Below are positions 6,678-15,777 of a stretch of 64,000 bases of DNA, one piece after another. The notes under the pieces were generated by a model. That model did no database searches and was not told the DNA's origin. It was given only the letters and a program-made list of their open reading frames with translations. Position 1 is the stretch's first letter. Each line of letters begins with the position of its first letter. This stretch comes from Marinobacterium nitratireducens (GTDB lineage Bacteria; Pseudomonadota; Gammaproteobacteria; Pseudomonadales; Balneatricaceae): assembly GCF_014645375.1 (NCBI RefSeq), contig NZ_BMLT01000003.1:461150-525149 (forward strand). Direction: 5' to 3'. A program made the translations under genes and the position numbers.

Positions 6678-9503
6678 ATGCTACCCGCCTCGAAACTCAC
6701 GCGCCGCTTCTTCGCCGTGATCGCCATGATCATCGCGGCGATTTTCGTCGCCTTCTACAGCTACTCGGTGCCGCTGATCCAGCAGAAAGTGTTCGAGATC
6801 GAACGCAACAACAGCCGCATCACGCTGAACAACGTTTTCGAGCTTGCCAACCAGATGCACTTCAATGTCGAGGACTCGCGGGCAAGGGCGCTGGAATCCC
6901 ACCGCCAGCGGCTGCAGGCGGTGGTCGAACTCACGGCGATGCACGTCGCCGAAAAGTTCCGCGAGGTCGAACTGGGCCGAATCGACGAAGCGCAGGCCAG
7001 GGCCGAACTGTTCGAGCGCCTGCGCAACTTCACCTACGGCGCCGACGACTATGTCTGGATCGCCGACTACGATGCCGTGCTGCTGTCCCACCCGGATCCT
7101 GCACTGCACGGCAGCGATTCGTCCGGCGTACGGGATCGCGACGGCAACGCCATCATTCCGCCTATCCTGGAACTCGCCATCCGCGAAGGCGAGGGCTTTT
7201 ACCGCTACAAGTGGCATCGCCTGGGCGGCGGCGAGGCGATCGACAAGTTTTCCTACGTGCGCAACTACCCCGAGTGGGGCTTCGTGATCGGCTCCGGCGT
7301 TTACCTCGACGACGTCGACGCCGAGGTCCGGGCGCAGACGCAGAAAGCGCTGCAGCAGCTGCGCGAAGGTCTTTTGGAGCTGCGCATCGCCGAGACCGGC
7401 TACCTCTACATCTTCGACGGCGACGGCAACATGCTGGTGCACCCGAACCCGAACCTCGACGGCAGCAACTTCCTCGAGCTGCGCAATCCGGTGACGCAAG
7501 GCTCGATCGCACGCGAACTGATGGCGGTTGCAGATACCGGCGAGGAGCTGTTCTACAAGTGGGACAAGCCCGCAGACCCCGGCAACTACAGCTACGACAA
7601 GCTGTCGCTGGTGCGCTACCTGCCCGGCTTCGACTGGTATATCGGCTCCTCGGTGTACGTCGACGAGCTCAAGAGCAGCTCCACCATGCTCACCGACCGT
7701 ATCCTGACCATGGCCACCCTGGCGCTGCTGGCGGCGATCGTGCTGACCTTTATTTTCGTGCACTGGATCACGCGCCCGGTCCGGCGCCTGTCGGAAACCG
7801 CCGAGCGGGTCAGCCACGGTGAACTCGATGCCAAGAGCGGCATCCGCCGCGACGACGAGCTAGGTGTACTGGCGCGCGCCTTCGACCGCATGGTGGAGCA
7901 GCTGCGCGGCAACATCCACACCCTGGATGCCAAGGTCCAGGCCCGCACCCGCGCGCTTGAGACCTCCAATGCCCGGCTGCTCGAGGCGGTCGATTCACTG
8001 CAGCTGACACAGCAGGAACTGCGTCTGCACGAGGAACGTCAGCGGCTGATTCTCGACGCCCTGCCCGCTCAGGTCGCCTACCTCGACGGCAACCTGCGCT
8101 ACCTCTTCGTCAACCAGGGCTACGCCGACGCCTTCGGGCGCAGCAAGGAGGCCATCGTAGGGCGCCACCCCTCCGAGATTCTGGGCGAGCGGATGTACGC
8201 CGATATCAGTGACCAGATCCGGCGCACCCTCGGCGGCGAAAAGACCGTTTACGAGTACCGTTTTCAGCGCGACGGCCGGGAGATCATCACCAAGCGCATC
8301 CTGATTCCCTTCCACTCCTGCGGCGAGGCGGTCAATGGTCTGCTGAACCTGTCGCTGGACATCACCGCCGAGAAGGAAGCCGAACGCCGTCTCAGCGAGG
8401 CGCAACGCATGGGCGCCGTCGGGCAGCTCGCCGGCGGCCTGGCTCACGATTTCAACAACCTGCTGTCGATACTGCTCGGCAATCTGGTGGCGCTGCGCGA
8501 CAACCCGGCCCTCGACGAGGCGCTGCTGCGCTACCTCAACCCGGCGATACGCGCCACCCGGCGCGGCGCCGATATCACCAGCCGGCTGCTGGCCTTCTCC
8601 CGACGCCAGCCGCTCAAGCCCTCCAGCGTCGACCCGCAGCAGCTGCTGACCGAGGTCGTCGAGTTGCTGGCAGGCCCGATGCCCAATGGCATCGACATCG
8701 AGTACCGCTGCGAGGACGGCGCGCCCCGCCCCTTCGTCGACGCCGGGCAGCTCGAGGATGCGCTGGTCAACCTGGCGCTCAACGCCCGCGACGCCATGCC
8801 GGATGGCGGTACCCTGAGCCTTGAAGCGACGGGGCGCCGTGTCACGAAAGCGCTCGACTACGACGAGCCGGTAGCGCCCGGGGACTATGTCGAGATCCGG
8901 GTCACCGACAGCGGCTGCGGCTTTTCGCCGGAAGCGGCGCAGCAGGCGTTCGAGCCGTTCTTTACCACCAAGACCGGCGGCGCGGGCTCGGGCCTCGGCC
9001 TCAGCATGGTCTATGGCTTCGTCAAGCAGTCCTGCGGCTATATCCGCATCGACAGCACGCCGGGACAGGGCTCGTCGGTGTCGCTGCTGCTGCCTGCCTC
9101 GACCGCAACGCAACTGCCAGACCGGACGCCCTCTCCCGCCGAATCACAAAGCGGCGACAAAGAACTGATGCTGCTGGTCGACGACGACCCGGACGTACGT
9201 GCGGTGGTTCGCGAACAGCTGGTCGAGCTGGGTTACAGCGTGATCGAGGCCGCGAGTCCTGACGAGGCCCTGCAGCTGATCGATGGCCTCGACAGCCTGT
9301 ATGGCATGGTGTCGGACATCGTCATGCCGGGCCGGTACAACGGCTTCGACCTGGCGCGCAGGCTGCGTGAACGCAGCCCCGCGGCGCGTATCGTGCTGAT
9401 CAGCGGCTACAGCTATGAACAGGCTGCGAACGATGACGATACCAGCGACTTTACTCTGCTGCGCAAGCCGTTCGAAAAGGAGGCGTTGCGGGCGGTGCTC
9501 TAG
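6678..9503 (+). CDS. Cache-domain hybrid sensor histidine kinase
   Basis: A 941-aa membrane kinase. Domain order: TM1 (about 12-34); a periplasmic region with two related small cache modules, each with a DYVWIADYDA- or GYLYIFDGDG-type strand and YIGS/VIGSGVYVDE ends (about 40-335); TM2 (about 340-360); HAMP (about 361-415); coiled coil; PAS (about 450-565); HisKA with LAGGLAHDFNNLL (His about 591); HATPase with NLALNARDAMPDGG and VTDSGCGF; and a C-terminal receiver (about 829-941) with the DDD acidic pocket and a phospho-acceptor Asp near 879. It probably senses small organic acids or amino acids outside the membrane. It is divergent from the liv operon, a possible target, and upstream of a response regulator. 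Confidence 0.9.
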   Translation: MLPASKLTRRFFAVIAMIIAAIFVAFYSYSVPLIQQKVFEIERNNSRITLNNVFELANQMHFNVEDSRARALESHRQRLQAVVELTAMHVAEKFREVELGRIDEAQARAELFERLRNFTYGADDYVWIADYDAVLLSHPDPALHGSDSSGVRDRDGNAIIPPILELAIREGEGFYRYKWHRLGGGEAIDKFSYVRNYPEWGFVIGSGVYLDDVDAEVRAQTQKALQQLREGLLELRIAETGYLYIFDGDGNMLVHPNPNLDGSNFLELRNPVTQGSIARELMAVADTGEELFYKWDKPADPGNYSYDKLSLVRYLPGFDWYIGSSVYVDELKSSSTMLTDRILTMATLALLAAIVLTFIFVHWITRPVRRLSETAERVSHGELDAKSGIRRDDELGVLARAFDRMVEQLRGNIHTLDAKVQARTRALETSNARLLEAVDSLQLTQQELRLHEERQRLILDALPAQVAYLDGNLRYLFVNQGYADAFGRSKEAIVGRHPSEILGERMYADISDQIRRTLGGEKTVYEYRFQRDGREIITKRILIPFHSCGEAVNGLLNLSLDITAEKEAERRLSEAQRMGAVGQLAGGLAHDFNNLLSILLGNLVALRDNPALDEALLRYLNPAIRATRRGADITSRLLAFSRRQPLKPSSVDPQQLLTEVVELLAGPMPNGIDIEYRCEDGAPRPFVDAGQLEDALVNLALNARDAMPDGGTLSLEATGRRVTKALDYDEPVAPGDYVEIRVTDSGCGFSPEAAQQAFEPFFTTKTGGAGSGLGLSMVYGFVKQSCGYIRIDSTPGQGSSVSLLLPASTATQLPDRTPSPAESQSGDKELMLLVDDDPDVRAVVREQLVELGYSVIEAASPDEALQLIDGLDSLYGMVSDIVMPGRYNGFDLARRLRERSPAARIVLISGYSYEQAANDDDTSDFTLLRKPFEKEALRAVL

Positions 9504-9511
9504 GTATCATC

Positions 9512-9585
9512 GAACGGTTCGCTCGCGGAGCGAGCTCCTACGTGAGCCAAGCACCATCCGTAGGGGCCCACTCTGTGGGCGAACC
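9512..9585. repeat. Inverted pair of REP-like palindromes
   Basis: GGTTCGCTCGCGGAGCGAGC followed by TCCTAC (9517-9541) and, in opposite orientation, GTAGGGGCCCACTCTGTGGG followed by CGAACC (9560-9585). Related units occur at 14350, 51568, 51673 and 51720. The pair lies between the kinase and regulator genes. Confidence 0.8.
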
Positions 9586-9623
9586 CTGGGGCGCAGAAGA
9601 ACAACAAGAGGACGCGGTACGAA

Positions 9624-10328
9624 GTGAAACACAACCGATTGATCTACGTGATCGACGACGAAGCCGATATCTGCACGCTGGTCTGCGACGAGCTGCGCCG
9701 TTTCGGTTTCGAGACCCGCTCGTTCACCAACGGCAACCAGGCGGCGCGCGCCATCCGGGAACGTCTGCCTGACCTGTGCATCGTCGATCTCGGCCTGCCC
9801 GACATGGACGGTATGGAACTGGTACGCCAGATCTGCGCCCATCAGGGTATCGGCATCATGATACTGTCCGGACGGGACAGCACGCCTGATCGCGTGCTCG
9901 GCCTGGAACTCGGCGCCGACGATTACATCACCAAGCCGTTCGAGCCGCGGGAACTCGTGGCCCGGGCCAACAGCCTGCTGCGCCGGCTGTCGCCGGGCGA
10001 TACCAGTGCCCCGGACACCCCGCGCCAGGCCTCCTTCGCCGGCTGGACCTTCAACCCCGCCACCCTGACGCTGACCCGCCAGGACGGCGAGCCCGAAGTG
10101 CTCAGCACCTCCGAAGCCCGGCTGCTGTCGAGCCTGCTGCGGGCACCGAAGCAGATCCTCTCACGCGAACAACTGCTGGGCGACCACGTCGACCCGTTCG
10201 ACCGCAGCATCGACGTACGCATGTCCCGCATCCGCAAGAAGATCGAACAGAACCCGAAGAACCCCTGCATCATCAAGACGATCTACGGCGCCGGGTACAT
10301 GCTCGCCGCCGACGTAAGCTGGAGCTGA
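9624..10328 (+). CDS. OmpR/PhoB-family response regulator
   Basis: A 234-aa two-domain regulator. The N-terminal receiver has the DDE acidic pair (about 10-12), a phospho-acceptor Asp near residue 54 in CIVDLGLPDMDG, and the K of TKPFEPRELVARA. The C-terminal winged helix (about 130-232) shows the OmpR pattern, with LSTSEARLLSSLL, REQLLG and the wing residues around IKTIYGAGYML. It lies 120 nt downstream of the hybrid kinase on the same strand and is the natural candidate for its output. The intervening REP pair may attenuate read-through or stabilise the upstream message. Confidence 0.92.
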   Translation: MKHNRLIYVIDDEADICTLVCDELRRFGFETRSFTNGNQAARAIRERLPDLCIVDLGLPDMDGMELVRQICAHQGIGIMILSGRDSTPDRVLGLELGADDYITKPFEPRELVARANSLLRRLSPGDTSAPDTPRQASFAGWTFNPATLTLTRQDGEPEVLSTSEARLLSSLLRAPKQILSREQLLGDHVDPFDRSIDVRMSRIRKKIEQNPKNPCIIKTIYGAGYMLAADVSWS

Positions 10329-10627
10329 TCAAGGGTGACGGGTGACACCCAAAGGCCCCGCCCCCCAACCCTCCCGAAACCACGAACCGGAGGGTGGGGA
10401 GAGCGATGCATCGCAACGGCTTTCACGCCGGCACCGGTTTCAGGGCATCGCGAAACCCGCGATATCGATCGCAGTACAGATCGATTGCTGTCGGCCGGCA
10501 GTGCGCTTGGCAAAACTCACGTGAAACGGTGCGCTTCGCTGCGCTCAACTGCAGCCTGCGTGACGTACCGATTACCACTTACCGATTACCGGTTACTTTT
10601 TGTCCAGGCTTTTGGCACAATGGCCCG
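10329..10627. other. Intergenic, no gene seen
   Basis: About 300 bp after the response regulator. It contains GGGTGACGGGTGACACCC right after the stop codon, which shares the GGGTGAC unit tandemly repeated at 11455, and a run of similar ATTACC/GATTACC words near 10565-10600. I see no convincing start-plus-RBS for a gene. Confidence 0.5.
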
Positions 10628-10957
10628 ATGATCAAGCGTCCAAGTAAAGCCGAACAGCATCGCGAGCTGGAACGTCTGACCGCCGAATACCTCAACAAGG
10701 GCGGCACCATCACCCGTGTCGAACAGGGCGAGACCGGTCTGGTCAACGGCGCTTTCGGCAAACAGGCGTTCACGCTGAGCGAACCGAAACAGACCCGTAC
10801 CGCCGTGCCCGAGGTACTGGCCGCTATCGACGCGCGCCGCAAGGCGAAGACGTCGCGCGCGCAGGCTTCGGCACAGGGTCGCCGACGCAGGCCGAAGAAG
10901 CAGGTGATCTACGACGATTTCGGCGAGCCGCTGCGCGTCGTCTGGATCGACAAGTAA
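10628..10957 (+). CDS. Small basic conserved hypothetical protein
   Basis: A 109-aa soluble protein starting MIKRPSKAEQHRELERL. The central part is neutral; the region around residues 75-98 is very basic (AQGRRRRPKKQ), and the protein ends in a compact hydrophobic tail (EPLRVVWIDK). The basic segment suggests nucleic-acid or ribosome contact, but no named domain is recognised. The frame is open well upstream, but only this ATG gives a sensible N-terminus. It is convergent with the DUF3775 gene and ends 11 nt from that gene's stop. Confidence 0.65.
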   Translation: MIKRPSKAEQHRELERLTAEYLNKGGTITRVEQGETGLVNGAFGKQAFTLSEPKQTRTAVPEVLAAIDARRKAKTSRAQASAQGRRRRPKKQVIYDDFGEPLRVVWIDK

Positions 10958-10968
10958 CGCCCTTTCCT

Positions 10969-11403
10969 TCAGTCCGACCCGGAGTCGCGATTGATACCGT
11001 AGCCGCGCAGGTCTTCCGGCTCTTCGCAGCCGTAACCGTGCACGCGCAATCCTTCTTCCAGATAGTCCGCCACCAGCGGCGTCGACAGCAGATACTCGGC
11101 GGTATGCGGCGAGCGCTCATCCAGCGCCGTCATCAGCGCTTCTTTCCAGTCATCGTCGCCGAAATCCCCGCGCCCGAGCCACATCAGAGCCACCAGCGTC
11201 ACCTGCTGATCCAGTTCGAGTTCCGCGATCAGGTCCCGGGTGAACTGGTAGCTCAAATCGCCGCTGTGATCGGCCAGTACCTGCAGGCCCCAGTCGTCGG
11301 CCGGGCTGTCCGGTGTCTCCGGGATCACAACCTCTTCCTTGGCGTGGAATTCTCGTGCCAGTTGTATGATCTGGCACACGGTTTCCGGGTTGATGTTCAG
11401 CAT
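10969..11403 (-). CDS. DUF3775-family protein
   Basis: A 144-aa acidic protein starting MLNINPETVCQIIQLAREF, which matches the characteristic N-terminus of DUF3775 proteins (MLxINPETVCxII.KAREF). The remainder is helical and acidic, with EELDQQV-type and GRGDFGDDDWKEA segments also typical of the family. Function is unknown; no catalytic motif is visible. The ATG at 11401-11403 is preceded on the minus strand by GGGAGGTGG, a good ribosome-binding site, which fixes this start over a longer frame. Confidence 0.8.
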   Translation of the reverse strand: MLNINPETVCQIIQLAREFHAKEEVVIPETPDSPADDWGLQVLADHSGDLSYQFTRDLIAELELDQQVTLVALMWLGRGDFGDDDWKEALMTALDERSPHTAEYLLSTPLVADYLEEGLRVHGYGCEEPEDLRGYGINRDSGSD

Positions 11404-11454
11404 GACAGGCCACCTCCCAAGCGGATGTGCACTGCCCAAAGTATAGGCATTACC

Positions 11455-11503
11455 GGGTGACGGGTGACGGGTGACGGGTGACGGGTGACGGGTGACGGGT
11501 GAC
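11455..11503. repeat. 7-bp tandem repeat (GGGTGAC)7
   Basis: Seven perfect head-to-tail copies of GGGTGAC, followed by a decayed GGGATAC. It lies about 50 bp upstream of the DUF3775 start. Two further units occur right after the response regulator at about 10334. The copy number is likely variable through slippage. Confidence 0.9.
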
Positions 11504-11757
11504 GGGATACTGGAAGCTTCTTCGGGAGGTTATCAATCGTAGGATGGGTGGAGCGACGCCTCGGTACGGCGTATAAGACTCTGATGCGGCAAGGGCGTCG
11601 TGCAACCCATCTTGGGCGTCGGTTCGGCACTATGCAGGTCGCCAACTCATTGATGGGTTGCGCCGCGTCAGCCTCGCTGAAAGCGCTAAAAAGTGTGCCA
11701 ATGCGGCCCCACCCATACTACCTTTGGCCCCTGGATTCAGGCTAATCTGCGAAGAAC
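11504..11757. other. Intergenic, no gene seen
   Basis: Between the 7-bp repeats and the scoB terminator. It contains an imperfect inverted repeat, with GATGGGTGGAGCGACGCC near 11542 and GATGGGTTGCGCCGCGTC near 11653, and ACCCATC at 11606. This type of element is common as dispersed repeats in proteobacteria. No RBS-supported reading frame. Confidence 0.45.
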
Positions 11758-11792
11758 AAAAAAAACCAGCCGGCGGAATCCGTCCGGCTGGT
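11758..11792 (-). terminator. Rho-independent terminator after scoB
   Basis: On the minus strand ACCAGCCGG pairs with CCGGCTGGT across a 10-nt loop and is followed by an uninterrupted T8 run. It lies 80 nt beyond the scoB stop. Confidence 0.85.
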
Positions 11793-11872
11793 ATCGACTA
11801 AGGACAAGGGTCGGAGTAATGTCTGTTGGCGGGTGTCCGGGCGAGACGCCGCTACCACAAAAAAAAATCGGT

Positions 11873-12529
11873 TTAAAACTGCATTTCCGGTACGTGATCG
11901 GGCACGATCAGCTTGCCGGCGGTCTTGGAGACGATTTCCTCGACCGAAACACCCGGCGCGCGCTCGCGCAGGATGAAAGCGCCATCTTCGATCTCAAGCC
12001 ACGCCAGATCGGTCAGTACCTTCTTGATGCAGCCGGCACCGGTCAGCGGCAGCGAGCAGCGCTCGAGCAATTTGGATTCGCCGTGCTTGGAGGCATGGGT
12101 CATGGTGACGATGATATTGTCCGCACCGGCCACCAGGTCCATGGCACCGCCCATACCCTTGATCAGCTTGCCCGGAATCATCCAGGAAGCGATATTGCCC
12201 TGCACGTCCACCTCGAAGGCGCCAAGCACGGTCAGGTCGACGTGGCCGCCGCGGATCATCGCGAAGGATTCGGCGGACGAGAAGATCGAGGCCCCGGCAA
12301 TGGTGGTCACGGTCTGCTTGCCGGCATTGATCAGGTCGGCATCGATTTCGTCTTCGGTCGGGAAGGCGCCCATGCCCAGCAGGCCGTTTTCGGACTGCAG
12401 CATGACCTCCATGCCTTCGGGTACGTAGTTGGCCACCAGCGTCGGGATGCCGATACCGAGGTTGACGTAGAAACCGTCCTTGAGTTCGCGCGCTACGCGC
12501 ATTGCAATCTGTTCGCGGGAAAGTGCCAT
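11873..12529 (-). CDS. scoB: 3-oxoacid CoA-transferase subunit B
   Basis: A 218-aa beta subunit of succinyl-CoA:3-ketoacid CoA-transferase. It has the subunit B signature with the catalytic glutamate in SENGLLGMG (Glu47), the preceding GIGIPTLVANYVP nucleotide/CoA loop, and GGHVDLTVLGAFEVD. The reaction moves CoA from succinyl-CoA to acetoacetate or a related 3-oxoacid, in ketone-body and beta-ketoacid catabolism. Length is normal. It follows scoA by 65 nt on the same strand, and a T-rich terminator closes the unit. A LysR regulator is divergent from scoA. Confidence 0.94.
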   Translation of the reverse strand: MALSREQIAMRVARELKDGFYVNLGIGIPTLVANYVPEGMEVMLQSENGLLGMGAFPTEDEIDADLINAGKQTVTTIAGASIFSSAESFAMIRGGHVDLTVLGAFEVDVQGNIASWMIPGKLIKGMGGAMDLVAGADNIIVTMTHASKHGESKLLERCSLPLTGAGCIKKVLTDLAWLEIEDGAFILRERAPGVSVEEIVSKTAGKLIVPDHVPEMQF

Positions 12530-12594
12530 GATTCTGCCTCTGTTCCGGTGCGAAAGCCCTCGGGCGTTCGCTGAATAGTTTTCAACCTGTGCGC

Positions 12595-13296
12595 TTAGAC
12601 CGTACGTACGGTGCGCTGCTCGATGCGCTTTTCGAAGCTGCCGAGGATAAGACGGTCGACGTAGATACCCGGGGTGTGAATCTGGGTCGGATCCAGTTCG
12701 CCGGGCTCGACGATTTCCTCGACTTCGACCACGGTGATCTTGCCGGCGGTCGCCGCCATCGGGTTGAAGTTCTGGGCAGTGTGACGATAGATGACATTGC
12801 CGTAACGGTCGGCTTTCCAGCCCTTGACGATGGCAAAGTCACCGGTGATGGATTCTTCCAGAATGTAGGAGCGGCCGTTGAACTCGCGAACGTCCTTGCC
12901 TTCGGCAATCGGCGTGCCGAAGCCGGTGGCCGTGAAGAAGGCCGGGATGCCGGCACCGCCAGCGCGCATTTTTTCGGCCAGGGTACCCTGTGGGGTCAGC
13001 TCGACTTCCAGCTCGCCATCGAGCAGTTGCTTTTCGAACAGGGCGTTTTCACCAACGTAGGACGAAACCATCTTGCGGATCTGCTTGTCCTCCAGCAGGA
13101 TACCGAGACCGAAGCCATCGACGCCGCAGTTGTTCGACACCACGGTCAGGTCCTTGACGCCCATGCGCTTGATCTGCGCGATCAGGTTTTCCGGAATACC
13201 ACAAAGGCCGAAGCCTCCGGCGATTACCGTCATACCGTCTTCGAGGCCTGCCATCGCCTCTTCGTAACTGCTCACGACTTTGTCGAAACCAGACAT
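12595..13296 (-). CDS. scoA: 3-oxoacid CoA-transferase subunit A
   Basis: A 233-aa alpha subunit. The N-terminus has the CoA-transferase family I glycine loop [13 protein letters not shown], followed by [14 protein letters not shown] and [12 protein letters not shown]. It forms the heteromeric enzyme with scoB, the next gene. Length matches the family. The upstream intergenic region (13297-13403) is AT-rich and shared with the divergent LysR gene, the usual arrangement for control by that regulator. Confidence 0.94.
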   Translation of the reverse strand: MSGFDKVVSSYEEAMAGLEDGMTVIAGGFGLCGIPENLIAQIKRMGVKDLTVVSNNCGVDGFGLGILLEDKQIRKMVSSYVGENALFEKQLLDGELEVELTPQGTLAEKMRAGGAGIPAFFTATGFGTPIAEGKDVREFNGRSYILEESITGDFAIVKGWKADRYGNVIYRHTAQNFNPMAATAGKITVVEVEEIVEPGELDPTQIHTPGIYVDRLILGSFEKRIEQRTVRTV

Positions 13297-13403
13297 CTCG
13301 CCACTCCTCGTTATTATCTTGAAACCCGTGTTGGAAAGTATGCACCAGAGGGATATATTTATTAAGTTTGTTTAATTTATAGATTAATTACTTATTTAAA
13401 AAT

Positions 13404-14288
13404 ATGACCGTCAAGCAGCTGCGCGCCTTTCTTGCCGTCGCCCGGACCCTGAGCTTTGCCGAAGCCAGCAACCTGATTCACCTGTCGCAGCCCGCGCTGA
13501 GCCTGGCAATCAAGAAGCTGGAGGAGTCCCTGGGCGGACGCCTGTTCACCCGCACCACCCGCACCATCGCGCTAACGCCCGAAGGCGAGGCATTGCTGCC
13601 GATCGCGCAGCGGCTGCTGGCTGAGTGGGACAATGCCGAGGAGCAGTTGCAGCAGCGTTTCGCGCTGCAGCTGGGCAAGATCGCCGTGGCGGCGATGCCC
13701 TCCTTCGCCGCCTCGCTGCTGCCGCTGGGCCTGCTGCGCTACCGGGAGCGCTACCCGCGCATCAATATCGAGGTGCACGACGTCATCAACGAGGCGGTGG
13801 TCGAGATGGTGCGGCAGAACCGCGTAGAGGTCGGCATCAACTTCGACCCGGGGGTCAGCGACGATCTGCAGTTCCGGCCGCTGTTCGACGACGAGTTCGT
13901 CGCGGTGCTGCCGCCGGGTCACCCCCTGTGCAATGCCGACCAGATCGAGTGGCGCAGCCTGCTGGCCGAGGATTTCATTACTCTGCAACGCCCCTCGAGC
14001 CTGCGCCTGATGCTCGAAAAGCAGCTGAACGAAGCAGGCCTGACGCCACGCATCGCTTTCGATGCCCATCAGCTCGCCACCGTCGGAAGAATGGTCGCGA
14101 CAGGCCTTGGCGTCAGCGCGGTACCGGGCCTGTGTCGCCAGCAGATGCAGGAATCCGGCGCCTGCTGCGTACCGCTCGCCGCGCCCATCATTTCACGCAG
14201 CGTCGGCATCCTTACGCGCAGACGCCACGAGCTGTCCGTCGCCGCCCAGGCGATGGTCGAGGTACTGACGGAAACCTTCAGCCAGTGA
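13404..14288 (+). CDS. LysR-family transcriptional regulator
   Basis: A 294-aa LTTR. The N-terminal winged helix-turn-helix (MTVKQLRAFLAVARTLSFAE, then NLIHLSQPALSLAIKKLEE) is canonical, and a two-lobed effector domain follows (about 90-290). It is divergent from scoAB with a 107-bp AT-rich spacer containing inverted TTTATTAA/TTTAATTTA-like sequence, a plausible LysR operator region. The likely role is control of the CoA-transferase genes in response to a ketoacid or its CoA ester; the effector is unknown. Confidence 0.92.
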   Translation: MTVKQLRAFLAVARTLSFAEASNLIHLSQPALSLAIKKLEESLGGRLFTRTTRTIALTPEGEALLPIAQRLLAEWDNAEEQLQQRFALQLGKIAVAAMPSFAASLLPLGLLRYRERYPRINIEVHDVINEAVVEMVRQNRVEVGINFDPGVSDDLQFRPLFDDEFVAVLPPGHPLCNADQIEWRSLLAEDFITLQRPSSLRLMLEKQLNEAGLTPRIAFDAHQLATVGRMVATGLGVSAVPGLCRQQMQESGACCVPLAAPIISRSVGILTRRRHELSVAAQAMVEVLTETFSQ

Positions 14289-14349
14289 ACGCAATCGCCC
14301 AGGGGACTGCGTCCCTACGACGAGATGAACCTCGCAGGTGCTAGAAACT

Positions 14350-14376
14350 GTAGGAGCTCACTCCGTGAGCGAACCC
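14350..14376. repeat. REP-like palindrome
   Basis: GTAGGAGCTCACTCCGTGAG followed by CGAACCC, the same family as at 9512 and 51568. It is just outside the left boundary of the genomic island, so it belongs to the host chromosome. Confidence 0.8.
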
Positions 14377-14399
14377 TGCGATCGGGAAAATCGAAAAGG

Positions 14400-14427
14400 A
14401 AATGGTGCCGACAAGAGGATTCGAACC
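14400..14427. repeat. attL: 28-bp copy of the tRNA-Thr 3' end
   Basis: The 28 bp beginning AAATGGTGCCGACAAGAGG and ending CGAACC are identical to 46969-46996, which form the 3' part of the intact tRNA-Thr. The match stops abruptly (CTG here, TCC there). This is the left end of the island. The remaining tRNA arms are missing here, so it is an attachment-site remnant and not a gene. Confidence 0.95.
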
Positions 14428-14515
14428 CTGTTTCAAAACTTTGGAGTCCCCTCTAGTCCCCAGAATTCGTGGGCTTCCCAGATTGCTGGCCGGACTGGAA
14501 GGGACCTTTAAGTAC

Positions 14516-15244
14516 TCAATTTGGTCCCAAAATGGTCCCAAGCTGCTGGTCAGCCACGAACCGATTTTTAGTTCCCTGGATCATTTCGATTCGACGCGCC
14601 CTCTCCTGCTCCCATTTATCAATTGGGTCCTGCCTTGCCCAAGCCTCGAACAGTTGCCGCTGCTTTCTACCGATCTTCAAACCGTACTGATCGGCCATGT
14701 AGAAATAGGTTCGGGCAATGTCACCACGGTCATGCTCAGCAGGCTCTGCCACCCGAGCTTTGAAATCCACCTCGAAGTCACACTGACCGTAAGCCCGCGG
14801 CTCCCCCGCGATCATCCCATAGCGGTAGTTGGTGCGATCCCCGTTAAGCTCCCCAACCGCCGGGACTAGGTTGTAGAGATCGGCCTCCATTGCTCGGAAT
14901 GTAGGATCCTTCTTGCAGGCCTTACGCCCTCCATCCTGCCAGCACTGCATCTGATGACCGAACTCCCAAGCTGGTACAACGTGCTCCCACTCGATCCGAC
15001 CGGACCGGTTCGGCTGCTTCCGTGGCGCCAAACCACAACTCGAAGCATCAGGCGTAAGACGCGTCCGATTCTTCTTGCAGGGAGTGGGCGCCTCACTGTA
15101 GCTGCAGCCGCAGTAGAAGGTCACAGGGTTGTCTGCGTATATCTCGTTCTCCAGAATGCGCTTGGCCTGTGAGAATGAGGTGAGTGGCTCAGCAGAAACA
15201 ACAGCGGGGATAACAGCGAAGACGAGGCAGGCTAGTCTGTTCAA
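14516..15244 (-). CDS. Secreted endonuclease I (EndA/Vvn-like)
   Basis: A 242-aa protein with a signal peptide (MNRLACLVFAVIPAVVSA). It has the beta-beta-alpha-metal nuclease core: RIEWEHVVPAWEFG with catalytic His88, then MEADLYNLVPAVGELNGDR with the metal-binding Asn, and NYRYGM. Many cysteines (CGCSY, CKK, SCGL, QCW, ACKK) suggest disulfides in the periplasm or outside. The family cleaves DNA and RNA non-specifically. It is the first cargo gene inside the left boundary and reads toward it. Its last eight codons are formed by the 24-bp repeat at 14519-14542, so the reading frame ends in a probable integrase arm site. Confidence 0.92.
   Translation of the reverse strand: MNRLACLVFAVIPAVVSAEPLTSFSQAKRILENEIYADNPVTFYCGCSYSEAPTPCKKNRTRLTPDASSCGLAPRKQPNRSGRIEWEHVVPAWEFGHQMQCWQDGGRKACKKDPTFRAMEADLYNLVPAVGELNGDRTNYRYGMIAGEPRAYGQCDFEVDFKARVAEPAEHDRGDIARTYFYMADQYGLKIGRKQRQLFEAWARQDPIDKWEQERARRIEMIQGTKNRFVADQQLGTILGPN
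14519..14542. repeat. Left copy of 24-bp end repeat (putative integrase arm site)
   Basis: Contains TTGGTCCC-AAAAT-GGTCCCAA, itself two GGTCCC half-units. It is identical over 24 bp and in the same orientation to 46902-46925. It lies 92 bp inside attL. In an excised circle the two copies would flank the core site, as arm-type sites of tyrosine integrases do. Confidence 0.7.
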
Positions 15245-15777
15245 GGCTCAGATCCTTTGATAATGCGTCGAGGCCGGTACTCATTACCACAGCAGGCTTC
15301 ATGCACGATATCAACCCTGATCCAGACTTAGTCAGAATATCGGCAGTTTGGCCTAGTACCTATCTTGATAACCACCCAAGCAAACGACCAAAACAAGAAT
15401 CAACAACACGGACAAGTAAAATGGCTTCGAAACTATTCCTAAAAACGCTCCTTATCTTCACCGTCCTGGTCGCCGGCTGCGCCAGCGGCCCCTTGATAGC
15501 AGACATCGGACATAAGTCCTACTGGATATAGCCACTCGCAGCAGATGGAATAACAACACAAGCAGCCGGCGGCAAGCCTACTGAAATATTAAATTAGATC
15601 ATACGCCCTTCCTACTTTAGAAAAGCCAATAATACTAAAGATTTTAGAACGTTAAGCACCATCATTAGCTGTTTCAGGCGGGCCGAGAGAGTGAAAACTA
15701 ATCAAGATAATTTTCATTATATTACCTATAATTTTCTTAAGGATAACTATCGTCTCAGGCTGATACAAGGAAGGCGC
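15245..15777. other. Mostly non-coding spacer in the island
   Basis: About 530 bp upstream of both the endonuclease (minus) and the 15778 operon (plus). Apart from the small lipoprotein-like frame at 15421 it is A/T-rich, and probably holds the divergent promoters. No other RBS-supported frame is seen. Confidence 0.5.
15421..15531 (+). CDS. Possible small lipoprotein (36 aa)
   Basis: A 36-residue frame: a Lys-containing N-terminus, a hydrophobic stretch (LLIFTVL) and a lipobox VAGC at residues 16-19, followed by ASGPLIADIG. This is the layout of an entericidin-size lipoprotein signal. There is no strong Shine-Dalgarno and the mature peptide would be only 18 residues, so it could also be a remnant of a larger lipoprotein gene. 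No function is assigned. Confidence 0.35.
   Translation: MASKLFLKTLLIFTVLVAGCASGPLIADIGHKSYWI

Noticed and set aside
6681-9113. Minus-strand frames over the hybrid kinase
   Set aside because: Antisense shadows of a well-supported gene.
14400-14427. A second tRNA-Thr gene at the left island end
   Set aside because: Only the 3' arm is present; D- and anticodon arms are missing, so it is attL.
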